Of a stretch of 41,208 nt of DNA, positions 15,584 to 24,483 are shown one piece after another. Every line of letters begins with the position of its first letter. The stretch's first letter is position 1. The DNA comes from Rikenellaceae bacterium. Lineage in GTDB: Bacteria; Bacteroidota; Bacteroidia; Bacteroidales; Rikenellaceae. The DNA lies in the NCBI GenBank assembly GCA_017935625.1, contig JAGBHC010000041.1, positions 1 through 41,208 of the forward strand, read 5' to 3'. Below the pieces are notes generated by a model. That model did not search any database, had not been told where the DNA came from, and saw nothing but the letters and a program-made list of their open reading frames with translations. The translations under genes and the position numbers were made by a program.

Positions 15584-17125
15584 ATGAGGAACAAGAAAAA
15601 ATACGGACAATATTTCACGACAGGTTCTGTCGCAGACTTCATGGTCTCGTTGATTTCAAAACCGAAAAATAGCGATATCCTGGAACCGTCGTGCGGGGAA
15701 GGCGTATTTTTAAACAGCCTGCAAAAAAACTCTTTCTCAAATATCCATGCCTACGAAATAGACAGCACACTGAATAATTCTTTTTCTTACGTAAGATACG
15801 AAAGTTTCGTATCTTCTCCCGTTTCCGAAAAGTTCGATGTCGTCATCGGCAACCCTCCGTACATCCGATGGAAAAATCTGGAACCGGATTTAAAGGAAGA
15901 GCTACAGCATAACTCCCTTTGGCAAAAATACTTCAACAGCCTTTGCGACTACCTGTTCATTTTCGTGCTTAAAAGCATCGAACAGCTTCGGGAAGAGGGA
16001 GAATTGATATTCATTACTCCCGAATATTGGCTCAATACAACCCACTCGGCTTCTTTGCGCAACTACATGTGCCAAAATGGGTTCTTCAATGATATCTATC
16101 ACTTCAAGGAGGTTCCCCTGTTCGAAGAAGTAGCATCTTCCTATATTATTTTCAAATACACCAAATCACGCAACAGACGACAACCTATCAATTTATACCG
16201 ATATTCGAAAAAGAGCAAGCCTCAACACGAAGAACTGATATCGCTTTCATGCTTCGAAAAAATATCGATTCCCCAGTTCTCAAGCGACAGCAGATGGTTA
16301 TTGACAGATTCAAAGATGCAGCAACAAATCCGTACTTTCGAACGAAAATGCATGAAAACGCACGGCGATAACCCTTCGGAACTATCCAAAATAGGCGACA
16401 TATGCGACATCGGAAACGGAATGGTCTCGGGACTGGACAAGGCTTTTCGAATCGACACTGACACCAACACTTGGACAGCACAAGAAAAACGAAGCATCAT
16501 CCAGGTCCTGAAAGCGAAAGATTTGGATGCATACAGCCCGAAAGGCGATTCGCGATACATTTTCATTCCGTCTCGTCTTTCGAAAGAAGAGTTCGATACC
16601 GGCTATCCCCATATCAAAAAAATACTCGACCCTTTCAAGGAAAGATTGCAGGAGCGATATGACTACAATCGAGAAGTACCTTATTGGGAATTCGTATTTC
16701 TGAGAAACAAACAACTGTTCGACAAACCCGAAAGCAAAATATTCATCCCCTGCAAAGAACGGATTTCTCATAAAAAATATTTCCGTTTCTGCCTGGCCAA
16801 AGAGACATTCTATCCTTTGCAGGATGTGACCGCCATATACAAAAAACAACACTGTAAAGAAAACCTGCAGTACATTCTGGCATACCTCAACAACACAAGA
16901 GTTTTCGACTGGCTCATTTACAATGGCATTATCAAGGGCGATATCGTCGAATTTTCAGAGGCTCCGATTGCAAACATTCCTTTCAGACCTATCGACTGGG
17001 AAAACGAAAACGAAGTCCGCATACACGATACCATATCCAACGAAGTCGAATTATATATGAAAGACCGCGCAAAAGAGCACATCGATATTATTAACCGGCA
17101 ATTCAACATATTATTCAATGATTGA
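15584..17125 (+). CDS. Type II DNA adenine methyltransferase (HincII-like system)
   Basis: A 513-residue N6-adenine methyltransferase of the gamma class. Motif X is YGQYFT (7-12), motif I EPSCGEG (34-40) and motif IV NPPY (90-93). A C-terminal region of some 300 residues serves as target-recognition domain. It protects host DNA from the endonuclease encoded next. The gene is AT-rich, and the neighbouring endonuclease more so (16 of 60 bases G+C at 17461-17520, against 43 of 60 in queA at 15301-15360), a sign of transfer. Its last 8 nt overlap the endonuclease gene. The target GTYRAC is inferred from the partner. An in-frame open stretch running through queA is a shadow; ATG 15584 is the natural start. 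Confidence 0.87.
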   Translation: MRNKKKYGQYFTTGSVADFMVSLISKPKNSDILEPSCGEGVFLNSLQKNSFSNIHAYEIDSTLNNSFSYVRYESFVSSPVSEKFDVVIGNPPYIRWKNLEPDLKEELQHNSLWQKYFNSLCDYLFIFVLKSIEQLREEGELIFITPEYWLNTTHSASLRNYMCQNGFFNDIYHFKEVPLFEEVASSYIIFKYTKSRNRRQPINLYRYSKKSKPQHEELISLSCFEKISIPQFSSDSRWLLTDSKMQQQIRTFERKCMKTHGDNPSELSKIGDICDIGNGMVSGLDKAFRIDTDTNTWTAQEKRSIIQVLKAKDLDAYSPKGDSRYIFIPSRLSKEEFDTGYPHIKKILDPFKERLQERYDYNREVPYWEFVFLRNKQLFDKPESKIFIPCKERISHKKYFRFCLAKETFYPLQDVTAIYKKQHCKENLQYILAYLNNTRVFDWLIYNGIIKGDIVEFSEAPIANIPFRPIDWENENEVRIHDTISNEVELYMKDRAKEHIDIINRQFNILFND

Positions 17126-17888
17126 CTACGATTCCTTACTCACCGAATTAGTCGGCAAGAGCGTTCCGAGACCCAATAAAATCACCGACGGAACTTTGTC
17201 CGGACATGCGGCCGGAGAGCCTTTCGAAAAAGCAACTTATCTTTTCCTGAAAGGAAAATATCCATCCAATGTTTTCAAACAATATGAATACCTCAACGAT
17301 ATCTACCTGAAACATCCGCAAACCATTTCAGTTGCTGACAGAAATGCCCTTTTTGAATCACCCACGGTACTGTTTCTGCTGAGTAGAGGCGACAAAGCCA
17401 CAAAAGAATGGTCTCCTACGAATATTTTCGAGGAGAAGCAAAACGACACCGCAGATATCATATATCATACAGATAATTTCTATGACATGATTGATATCAA
17501 AACCCGCAATATCGATAAAACAGCCCAACCACCCAACATAATATCGGCATTCAAACTCGCCAAAACATGTGCCCACATGATTGACAATCAAGAATATGAT
17601 ATTTTCAGACTGAATTATATCGAAATCGACTGGAAAGAAGCGGGTGAAAACCTAATATGCCAAGCTGCCCATTATGCCAATCTCTTCAAGGCCGCTCCCT
17701 CAAAGCTATACATCAATTGGGCTGCAGCCATGCAGATTCAATTTCACGTGTGTGACCTGGACCAAACATGGACAGGAACAATGGAAGAGTGGGCACATGG
17801 GTATATCCGGATTTTTGTCGAAAGTGCCCGACGCAGATGCCAGAAAATGATGGACGATTACGTCACTCCTTTCCTCAAATACATTTAA
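17118..17888 (+). CDS. HincII-like type II restriction endonuclease
   Basis: The 256-residue protein aligns from memory over its whole length with HincII, a dimeric enzyme that cuts GTYRAC. Shared blocks include GTLSGHAAGEPFEK, FKQYEYLND, FLLSRG, FEEKQNDTADI, D-IKTRNI and ELYINWAAAMQIQFHV-like LYINWAAAMQIQFHV. The catalytic residues are present as Asp113, Asp126 and Lys128 (HincII Asp114, Asp127, Lys129). The intercalating Gln137 and Asn140 are also conserved. Its ATG overlaps the methyltransferase stop by 8 nt, allowing methyltransferase-first expression. It is AT-rich like its partner. Specificity GTYRAC is a strong inference. Confidence 0.92.
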   Translation: MIDYDSLLTELVGKSVPRPNKITDGTLSGHAAGEPFEKATYLFLKGKYPSNVFKQYEYLNDIYLKHPQTISVADRNALFESPTVLFLLSRGDKATKEWSPTNIFEEKQNDTADIIYHTDNFYDMIDIKTRNIDKTAQPPNIISAFKLAKTCAHMIDNQEYDIFRLNYIEIDWKEAGENLICQAAHYANLFKAAPSKLYINWAAAMQIQFHVCDLDQTWTGTMEEWAHGYIRIFVESARRRCQKMMDDYVTPFLKYI

Positions 17889-17902
17889 AACCGTCCCCTG
17901 TC

Positions 17903-19720
17903 ATGAACAACGGAGGATTTCTGCCGACGACGGTCAAGGAGGTCGAGGCGCTGGGGTGGGACTACATCGATGTCATCCTCTTCAGCGGCGACGCCTACAT
18001 CGACCACCCCGCATTCGGGGCGGCCGTCATCGGACGGCTGCTGGAGGCCGAAGGCTACCGCGTGGCCATCGTGCCCCAGCCCAACTGGCGCGACGACCTG
18101 CGCGACTTCACCAAACTGGGTGCGCCGAGGCTCTTTTTCGGCGTCACGGCCGGAAGCATGGACTCGATGGTGAACCACTATACGGCCAACATCCGCCTGC
18201 GCAGCGACGACGCCTACACCCCCGGCGGCAAGGCGGGATTCCGCCCCGACTACGCCGTGAGCGTCTACACCCGCATCCTCAAACGGCTCTATCCGCACAC
18301 GCCCGTGGTCATCGGCGGCATCGAGGCTTCGCTGCGGCGGCTGACCCACTACGACTACTGGAGCGACTCGCTCAAACCCTCGATACTGGCCGACAGCGGC
18401 GCCGACCTGCTCATCTACGGCATGGGCGAAAAGGTGGTGGGCGAAGTGGCCCGGGCGATGAAAAACGGCTACAACGCCCATCTGCTGCGCAAACTGCGGC
18501 AGGTGGGATTCATGGCCGACGCCTCCTACGTGGAGAAGATAGCGCCCGAACGCCTCATCCGCCTCCGTTCGTTCGAGGAGTGCCTCTCCGACAAGCGGGC
18601 CTTCGCCGACAATTTCGTCAGAATCGAGACCCAGAGCAACCTCATGGAGCAGAACGAAACGATAGTCGAGGGGGTGGGCGGCCGCTATGCCGTCATCAAC
18701 CCGCCGCACACCGTGCTCACGCAGCAGGAGCTCGACCACAGCTTCGACCTCCCCTACATGCGTGCGCCCCACCCCCGCTACCGCGGCAAGGGGGCCATTC
18801 CGGCCTGGGAGATGATTAAGTTCTCGGTCAATCTCCACCGCGGATGCTTCGGCGGATGCAGCTTCTGCACCATATCGGCCCACCAGGGCAAGTTCATCAA
18901 CTCGCGCAGCGAACGCTCCATCCTCTCCGAGGTGGAGCGGGTGACCCGCATGCCGGACTTCAAGGGCTACCTCTCCGACATCGGCGGCCCCTCGGCCAAC
19001 ATGTACGGCATGCACGGACGCAACACCGCCGCCTGCCGCAAATGCCGCCGCCCCTCGTGCCTCCACCCCCGACCCTGCCCCAACCTCGACAACGACCACC
19101 GTCCCCTCATCGAGCTCTATCGCAAGATAAGGGCCGTGAAAGGCATCCGCAAGGCATTCATCGGCAGCGGAATACGCTACGACCTCTTCGATGCGCAAGA
19201 CGGCGGGGCCTACCTGCGCGAGGTGATAACGCACCACACCTCGGGACGGCTCAAGGTGGCTCCGGAGCACACCGAGGAGCACGTGCTCGAACTGATGCGC
19301 AAACCCTCGTTCGAACTCTTCCGCAAGCTGAACGCCGACTTCCGGACCATCTGCCGCGAACAGGGACTGCCCTACCAGCTCATACCCTATTTCATATCGA
19401 GTCACCCGGGGTGCACGGAAGCCGACATGCGGGCGCTCTCGGCCAAGATGACGGGCCTGCACTTCAACCTCGAACAGGTGCAGGATTTGACCCCCACCCC
19501 CATGACCCTCAGTTCGGTGATGTTCTACACCGGCATGGACCCCTACACCGGCCGCAAGCTCTACGTGGCCCGCAATCAGGACGACAAACGCCGCCAGAAA
19601 AGCTACTTCTTCGCCGGCAGCCGCCCCGCGGCCAAACCCGCCTCCCGCACTCCGTCCCGAGACTCCGGCGACGACTCCGGAGGAAAGTACGCGAAGAAAA
19701 TCCACCGCCGGAAAAGATAG
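17903..19720 (+). CDS. YgiQ-family radical SAM protein
   Basis: A 605-residue radical SAM protein of the UPF0313/YgiQ family; its biochemical role is unknown. An N-terminal cobalamin-binding-like region (FLPTTVKEVEALGWDYIDVILFSGDAYIDHPAFG) precedes the radical SAM core. The [4Fe-4S]-binding motif is Cys315-x3-Cys319-x2-Cys322 (CFGGCSFC). A cysteine cluster near CRKCRRPSC is typical of the family, and the C-terminus is basic and low-complexity. Composition returns to high GC at once. The ATG at 17903 is 14 nt after the endonuclease stop; an in-frame upstream start would overlap that gene and lacks family similarity. Confidence 0.9.
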   Translation: MNNGGFLPTTVKEVEALGWDYIDVILFSGDAYIDHPAFGAAVIGRLLEAEGYRVAIVPQPNWRDDLRDFTKLGAPRLFFGVTAGSMDSMVNHYTANIRLRSDDAYTPGGKAGFRPDYAVSVYTRILKRLYPHTPVVIGGIEASLRRLTHYDYWSDSLKPSILADSGADLLIYGMGEKVVGEVARAMKNGYNAHLLRKLRQVGFMADASYVEKIAPERLIRLRSFEECLSDKRAFADNFVRIETQSNLMEQNETIVEGVGGRYAVINPPHTVLTQQELDHSFDLPYMRAPHPRYRGKGAIPAWEMIKFSVNLHRGCFGGCSFCTISAHQGKFINSRSERSILSEVERVTRMPDFKGYLSDIGGPSANMYGMHGRNTAACRKCRRPSCLHPRPCPNLDNDHRPLIELYRKIRAVKGIRKAFIGSGIRYDLFDAQDGGAYLREVITHHTSGRLKVAPEHTEEHVLELMRKPSFELFRKLNADFRTICREQGLPYQLIPYFISSHPGCTEADMRALSAKMTGLHFNLEQVQDLTPTPMTLSSVMFYTGMDPYTGRKLYVARNQDDKRRQKSYFFAGSRPAAKPASRTPSRDSGDDSGGKYAKKIHRRKR

Positions 19721-19759
19721 TTTGTCGCCCCGGGCTGCCCGTTTTCGGAATATTATGCT

Positions 19760-19767
19760 TACATTTG
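19760..19767 (+). promoter_or_regulatory. -7 box upstream of the tandem propeller genes
   Basis: TACATTTG matches TAnnTTTG and lies 99 nt before the first propeller gene. No TTTG occurs at the expected -33 distance. Confidence 0.45.
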
Positions 19768-19866
19768 CGGTAACGGACCCGATGCAGGCTCCCGGCGACG
19801 ACGACAGCGGTCGTCCGGCGGGGCGAGCCCGCCGCGGCCCGCACAACTGACCTTTAAACCAAAACT

Positions 19867-21336
19867 ATGAGAAACTTCCGTTTTACGACAGCGGCGATAC
19901 TGGCCCTGACCGTATCCGCACAGGTCGCTTCGGCACAGATGGGAACCCGCTTCCCCTCGGAGCGCAAAGTCATTCAGGACCCCGTAACCGGCACCGAACT
20001 GGTCTTCCTGACCAGCCAGGCGGGCAAGGGCGACCACAAGATTTACCAGACCCACAACCAATGGACCGCCGACGGCCAGTGGCTCGTCTTCCGCTCCGAA
20101 CGCGTACCCGGCGAAGCCATCGCGGCCAACGAACAGACCGGCGAAATGGTGCAGGTGACCGAGGGCGGCTACACCGGCATGCTCAACGTCTCGCGCAAGG
20201 AGATGAAACTCTACATCTCGCGCCCCCATCTCGATAAGAAGCAGGCCAAACAGCTGGCCGAATACAACCGGGAGATGGCCGAAATCCGCGCACGCATGCA
20301 GGCCGAAGGCAAATCCTTCTCCCGCGAGAACATGCCCCAGCCCAAGACCGAAAAACCCGTCTACGGCATGGAGTACGTGGCCATCGACCTGGAGGCCCTG
20401 TTCGCCGACAGCGCGGCGGGCAAGCTCAAGAAAGCCGCCGAGTACGAGACCGTGCTCGGAGTGACCCCCGCGGAGTGGGGTGGCGGAGCGATTTCGGCCC
20501 TCGACGGCGACGAAAAGATGGCCTTCTTCGCCGTGGGCAAGGAGTATGCGGCTTCGCAGGCCGGCGACATGGAGATATACGGCGGATACGGCACCCGCGG
20601 CATGGGCGCAGGCCCCTCGGGACTGGCCTACATGGACCTCGCTACCGGCCAGTGCCGCTACATCCGCACCCTGCCCTTCCAGGTGGGCCACATCCAGGGA
20701 AATCCCTGGCAGGGCGGCGAGGTGATTTTCTGCTGGGAGACCGGCGGCAAGGCGCCCGTCCGCATGTGGGCCATGAATGCCGACGGCTCCGACTACCGCC
20801 CCCTGTACAAGGAGACCGAATACGACTGGATTACCCACGAGGCGGTCATCACCCGCGACGAAGTGGCCTTCGCCATGCTCGGACACCGGGCCATCTCCGA
20901 AATGCAGCAGGCCGTGGACAAGACCGGCGACCCCGAGAATCCCGGACAGGAGACCGGCTGGGGCTACTGCGGAACCCGTGAATACGCCACCGGTCTGGGC
21001 ATCGTCAATATGCGCACCCGCGAACTGACGCTGGCGGGCCAGATTCCCTTCGGCAGCGGCTTCTGGCACGTGGCCGGGTCGGCCGACGGTAACTGGGTGG
21101 CCGGCGACGACTTCGCCCGCAACCTCTACCTCATCGACCGCAACACCCACGAGATGATTCTGCTCACCACCGGTCACAAGACCACCGCGCAGGACCACCC
21201 CCACCCCACCTTCAGCCCCGACGGAACCAAGATAGAGATTCAGTCGGCCATGCTCTCCGAGGACGGACGCTCGCTGAACATCTGCATCGTGAAAATCCCC
21301 CAGCACCTGCTCGACAGATACAACAAGAAACAATAA
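19867..21336 (+). CDS. Secreted PD40 beta-propeller, oligogalacturonate lyase-like (copy A)
   Basis: A 489-residue exported protein (signal peptide about 1-23, ending ...VASA). Repeated propeller blades have WD40/PD40 signatures such as TFSPDG, DGQWLVF and ADGNWVAGDDF. The opening GTRFPSERKVIQDPVTGTELVFLT and the histidine pair in AQDHPHPTFSPDG recall PL22 oligogalacturonate lyases, which hold Mn at a histidine cluster and split pectin oligomers. PL22 enzymes are usually about 390 residues and cytoplasmic, so this is a distant or different member; lyase activity is not shown. A 22-nt gap separates it from a close paralogue. Confidence 0.7.
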   Translation: MRNFRFTTAAILALTVSAQVASAQMGTRFPSERKVIQDPVTGTELVFLTSQAGKGDHKIYQTHNQWTADGQWLVFRSERVPGEAIAANEQTGEMVQVTEGGYTGMLNVSRKEMKLYISRPHLDKKQAKQLAEYNREMAEIRARMQAEGKSFSRENMPQPKTEKPVYGMEYVAIDLEALFADSAAGKLKKAAEYETVLGVTPAEWGGGAISALDGDEKMAFFAVGKEYAASQAGDMEIYGGYGTRGMGAGPSGLAYMDLATGQCRYIRTLPFQVGHIQGNPWQGGEVIFCWETGGKAPVRMWAMNADGSDYRPLYKETEYDWITHEAVITRDEVAFAMLGHRAISEMQQAVDKTGDPENPGQETGWGYCGTREYATGLGIVNMRTRELTLAGQIPFGSGFWHVAGSADGNWVAGDDFARNLYLIDRNTHEMILLTTGHKTTAQDHPHPTFSPDGTKIEIQSAMLSEDGRSLNICIVKIPQHLLDRYNKKQ

Positions 21337-21358
21337 CAAACCGAAAAACTCAACCGCA

Positions 21359-22786
21359 ATGAAAAAAACACTTTTGACTCTGGCTGCCGCGGCGCTCTGC
21401 ACCACGCAGCTGTGCGCACAAATCGGCACCCGCTTCCCCTCGGAGCGCAAGGTGGTGAAAGACCCCGTAACCGGCACCGAACTGGTCTTCCTGACCAGCC
21501 AGGCCGGCAAGGGCGACTCGAAGATATACCAGACCCACAACCAGTGGACTTCGGACGGCAAGTGGCTCATTTTCCGCTCCAACCGCGTGCCGGGAGAGGC
21601 TATGGCCGTGAACGAGGAGACCGGCGACCTGGTGCAGGTGACCGAAGGCGGCTACACCGGCATGCTCAACATCGCCCGCAACTCGATGAAGCTCTACTTC
21701 ATGCGCAACGACATGACCCCCAAGCAGAAGAAACAGATGGAGGAGATGCGCGAAAAGATGCGTATCGCCCGCGAGAAGGGCGAGGAGATGCCCCGCATGG
21801 AGATGCCCAAATTCGGCATACAGGTCGTTGAGGTGGACCTCGAGAAGGTATTCCGCGACAGCGAAGCTGGCAAGATGGGCAAACTCTCCGAATACGAGCG
21901 CATCTGCGGCACCACGCCTCCCGAAATCGGCGCCGGCGGCGACATGGCCCTCGACGGCGACGAACAGGTCGTATACTTCCGCGTAGGCAAGGAGGAGGCT
22001 GCCAAGCACCTGCCCGCCGGAACCCAAATCGAGAAGCCGTTCGGTCCCCGCGGCATGGGCGCAGGCCCCTCGGGCATCGCCAGCATGGACCTGAGAACCG
22101 GCGAAATCAAACACGTCGTTTCGGTTCCCTTCCAGGTGGGCCACATCCAGACCAACCCCTGGGTACCCGGAGAAATCGTCTTCTGCTGGGAGACCGGCGG
22201 CAAGGCGCCGCAGCGCACCTGGACCGTGAAGGCCGACGGAACCGGTCTGCGTCCCGTCTATAAGGAGGCCGAGACCGACTGGGTGACCCACGAAGCGGTC
22301 ATCACCAAGGACGAGGTGGCAGTAGCTATTCTCGGCCACCGTCCCATCAAGGACGACAGCGGCGAGAGCAAGGCCGTGGAGAGCACCACCGCCAATCCCG
22401 GACAGGAGAGCGACTGGGGTCCCTCGGGAACCCGCGCCACCGCAACCGGACTGGGCGTGGTGAACCTGCGCACCAAGGAGCTTATGATTGCCGGTCAGAC
22501 CGACAGCGGCAGCGGCTTCTGGCACGTGGCCGGTTCGGGTGACGGCAACTGGGTGGCCGGCGACGACTTCGCCCGCAACATCTACCTCATCGACCGTCAC
22601 ACCCGCGAGATGATTCTGCTCACCACCGGTCACAAGACCACCGCGCAGGACCACCCGCACCCCACTTTCAGCCCCGACGGCAAGAAGATTCAGATTCAGT
22701 CGGCCATGCTCTCCGAGGACGGCCGCTCGATGAACATCTGCATCGTGCATCTGCCCCAGTACCTGCTGGACAGATACTACAAATAA
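21359..22786 (+). CDS. Secreted PD40 beta-propeller, oligogalacturonate lyase-like (copy B)
   Basis: A 475-residue exported paralogue of the preceding gene, well over half identical by eye, with matching blocks GTRFPSERKV, GTELVFLTSQAGKGD, GPRGMGAGPSG, FQVGHIQ, FCWETGGKAP, THEAVIT, VAGDDFARN and AQDHPHPTFSPDG. The signal peptide ends near LCAQ. The most divergent stretch is the charged segment around residues 120-150 (PKQKKQMEEMREKM in B, a different Lys/Glu-rich stretch in A), probably a loop. Tandem duplication with retained histidines suggests both are functional, perhaps on different oligomers. Same caveat on activity as for copy A. Confidence 0.7.
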   Translation: MKKTLLTLAAAALCTTQLCAQIGTRFPSERKVVKDPVTGTELVFLTSQAGKGDSKIYQTHNQWTSDGKWLIFRSNRVPGEAMAVNEETGDLVQVTEGGYTGMLNIARNSMKLYFMRNDMTPKQKKQMEEMREKMRIAREKGEEMPRMEMPKFGIQVVEVDLEKVFRDSEAGKMGKLSEYERICGTTPPEIGAGGDMALDGDEQVVYFRVGKEEAAKHLPAGTQIEKPFGPRGMGAGPSGIASMDLRTGEIKHVVSVPFQVGHIQTNPWVPGEIVFCWETGGKAPQRTWTVKADGTGLRPVYKEAETDWVTHEAVITKDEVAVAILGHRPIKDDSGESKAVESTTANPGQESDWGPSGTRATATGLGVVNLRTKELMIAGQTDSGSGFWHVAGSGDGNWVAGDDFARNIYLIDRHTREMILLTTGHKTTAQDHPHPTFSPDGKKIQIQSAMLSEDGRSMNICIVHLPQYLLDRYYK

Positions 22787-22821
22787 CGGCCGGCCGTCTT
22801 CCGACGGCAGCCCCAAGCGCG

Positions 22822-22859
22822 AAAAGCCCCGAGTCCCACACCGGACCGGGGCTTTTTTT
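22822..22859 (+). terminator. Terminator of the tandem propeller genes
   Basis: A GC-rich hairpin (AAGCCCCGAGTCC paired with GGAC-CGGGGCTT, one bulged base) is followed by seven T. It lies about 35 nt after the stop of copy B. Confidence 0.88.
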
Positions 22860-23193
22860 CGACCGATACGGTTCTCCCTTCGGCAGAATCCGTCTCTCGG
22901 CGACTTTTTTCCAGCCGAAACATCTCCGCCGGCCGCACTTTCGTCTTTCAACGAATATGTTTTCGTATAATTGTCTCAAACGAATCGCAGAGCGACCGCA
23001 CACCGGCCGACTGCCGGCTGCGCTTTCGTTTTTCATCGAATAGCATTATATTTGTAAGTTCCATCATCCGACGAAGAGCGTCCGTTTTTGCGACACCGGC
23101 GACGAAAAAACGAGCTGCGCGGGGAAAGCCTCCGATTGCGAAATCCGATGTTATTTATGCGGTAAAAGAACCATTGTCAAAGATAACTAACGC
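22860..23193. other. Intergenic region with repeat and promoter
   Basis: No gene is seen. The region is filled by the diverged promoter-type repeat (22928-23054) and about 140 nt of leader before the lipoprotein gene at 23194. Confidence 0.6.
22928..23054 (+). repeat. Diverged copy of the tandem promoter-type repeat
   Basis: On the plus strand this stretch aligns with the reverse complement of bases 1-138. Shared blocks in order are CTTTCG, TTCA-CGAATAT, TTGTCTC-AACGAATCGCA, GCGACCGC, CCGGC, CTTTCGTT and TTCATCGAATA. It has two units, the second ending in TATATTTG (23047-23054), an exact -7 box. TTTC 20 nt upstream (23024-23027 region) stands in for the -33 TTTG. It directly precedes the lipoprotein gene, so here the element probably provides its promoter. 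Confidence 0.75.
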
Positions 23194-24252
23194 ATGAAAA
23201 AAACCTATCTTTCGCTCCTCTTTTTCCTGCTCATTCTCCCGGGCTGCAAAGAGAGCGCTCCGGCCAAACTGGAAATCGGTCCGCACGAATTCGCCCGGGA
23301 GGAGACCGGCACCTTTTCCCGTCTCGGACTCGAAGACATCCCGCTCAAGATTCCCTACAAACAATTTCCCTACGAGTCGTACCTGATTCTTTTCGGCCGT
23401 TTCGACGACCACTTCGTCGAGATATACGACAAGAGCTCGGGAGCGCTCGTAACCACGGGCGTGAAACAGGGACGCGGCCCGGGGGAAATAGTACACTCTC
23501 TGTTCGCGGATTTCAACCCCGGCACGGGAACCCTTACCGTCGTCGATGACAGGGGACGCAAGATATTGGCTTTCGACACAGACGAATTGATTGCCGGCAA
23601 CGTCCGCTTCACGAAGCAAGAGCTGCCCTCGAACTGGTGCGACCAGATTTTCCAACTGGACGAATCGCACTGGCTCTTATCCAACATGGTGAGCAAAACG
23701 GCTCTGACAGGCCCTGCAGACCGTTTCACCATAGACCGGACGGACAGCACGAGAATCGCCGTCTACAATCGCTTTCCCGTAGAGAAGGACCCGGAGAATC
23801 AAAATATGGTCATCTACCAGCAGCGCCGCAGTTCGCTCTCGCCCGACCGGACGAAGCTGGCGATAGCCACCCGAATGAGACGCTTCTTCTTCGAAACCTA
23901 CCATATCCGGAAAAAAGGAATCACCCCGCTCTCGATGAGAATGATTGGAGGCTCGGTGGACCTGACGCAGGGCTGGCCGGAAGAGAAAAGAACGGACGCC
24001 GTCACCTCTCTCTACGCCGCGGACGATTTCGTGATTGCATCCGTCGTCAATCCGGGGAGCGAAACGGAAAGCAAAACCTACAACTGCATCGCCGTCTTCG
24101 ACTGGCAGGGGAACGCCCTCAAACGAATCCGTTTCGACGGCTACAAAAGCATAGAGGCTCCGTGCCTCGACCAGGACGGCCGCACGCTTTATGCCGTAGC
24201 CGAAACAGAGAACGGATACCACTATCTGGTCTCTGCACAAATCGACCTGTAG
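23194..24252 (+). CDS. BF3164-like six-bladed beta-propeller lipoprotein
   Basis: A 352-residue lipoprotein. The signal peptide ends in the lipobox LPGC (Cys18). The rest is a TolB-like six-bladed propeller, as in the BF3164-like family common in Bacteroidales gut species. Features include TGVKQGRGPGEIVHSLFADFNPGTGTLTVVDDRGRKI near residues 90-125 and later blades such as CIAVFDWQGNALKRIRFDG. The role is unknown; such proteins are often near surface signalling or polysaccharide-use genes. It stands alone here, preceded by the promoter-type repeat, so expression may depend on that element. Confidence 0.8.
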   Translation: MKKTYLSLLFFLLILPGCKESAPAKLEIGPHEFAREETGTFSRLGLEDIPLKIPYKQFPYESYLILFGRFDDHFVEIYDKSSGALVTTGVKQGRGPGEIVHSLFADFNPGTGTLTVVDDRGRKILAFDTDELIAGNVRFTKQELPSNWCDQIFQLDESHWLLSNMVSKTALTGPADRFTIDRTDSTRIAVYNRFPVEKDPENQNMVIYQQRRSSLSPDRTKLAIATRMRRFFFETYHIRKKGITPLSMRMIGGSVDLTQGWPEEKRTDAVTSLYAADDFVIASVVNPGSETESKTYNCIAVFDWQGNALKRIRFDGYKSIEAPCLDQDGRTLYAVAETENGYHYLVSAQIDL

Positions 24253-24275
24253 GGTCTCTCCACCCCGCATTCGCC

Positions 24276-24315
24276 GGCGGGCGGGCCCCTTCCGCAAAGA
24301 AGGAACCCGCCCGCC
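24276..24315 (+). terminator. Hairpin after the propeller lipoprotein gene
   Basis: A perfect 10-bp stem (24276-24285 with 24306-24315, GGCGGGCGGG/CCCGCCCGCC) has an inner CCTTC/GAAGG extension. It lies 24 nt after the stop. The T tract is poor, so termination may be inefficient. Confidence 0.55.
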
Positions 24316-24318
24316 GCG

Positions 24319-24350
24319 TTTCGAAAACCGCCCGAAAAACGGTATCTTTG
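24319..24350 (+). promoter_or_regulatory. Promoter of the ADP-ribosylglycohydrolase gene
   Basis: TTTC (24319-24322), a 20-nt spacer and TATCTTTG (24343-24350) give a near-consensus Bacteroidetes promoter. The leader to ATG 24484 is long, about 125 nt, with no evident riboswitch or open frame. Confidence 0.6.
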
Positions 24351-24483
24351 CACCTCGGCCCCCAAGACCGGAACCGGCCCGACGTCCTTCCGGCGACGCG
24401 AAGAACCCGGCCCGAAAAGACGCGGAGGCCACCTCCGCACGGACCGAAAAACGAAACATCAACACCCGAAAAAAAGAGACATC

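Noticed and set aside
15560-17905. Direct repeats flanking the restriction-modification cassette
   Set aside because: The two edges share only loose similarity (CCC-CTG-CATGA-AAC), partly explained by start codon context; not enough to call a target duplication.
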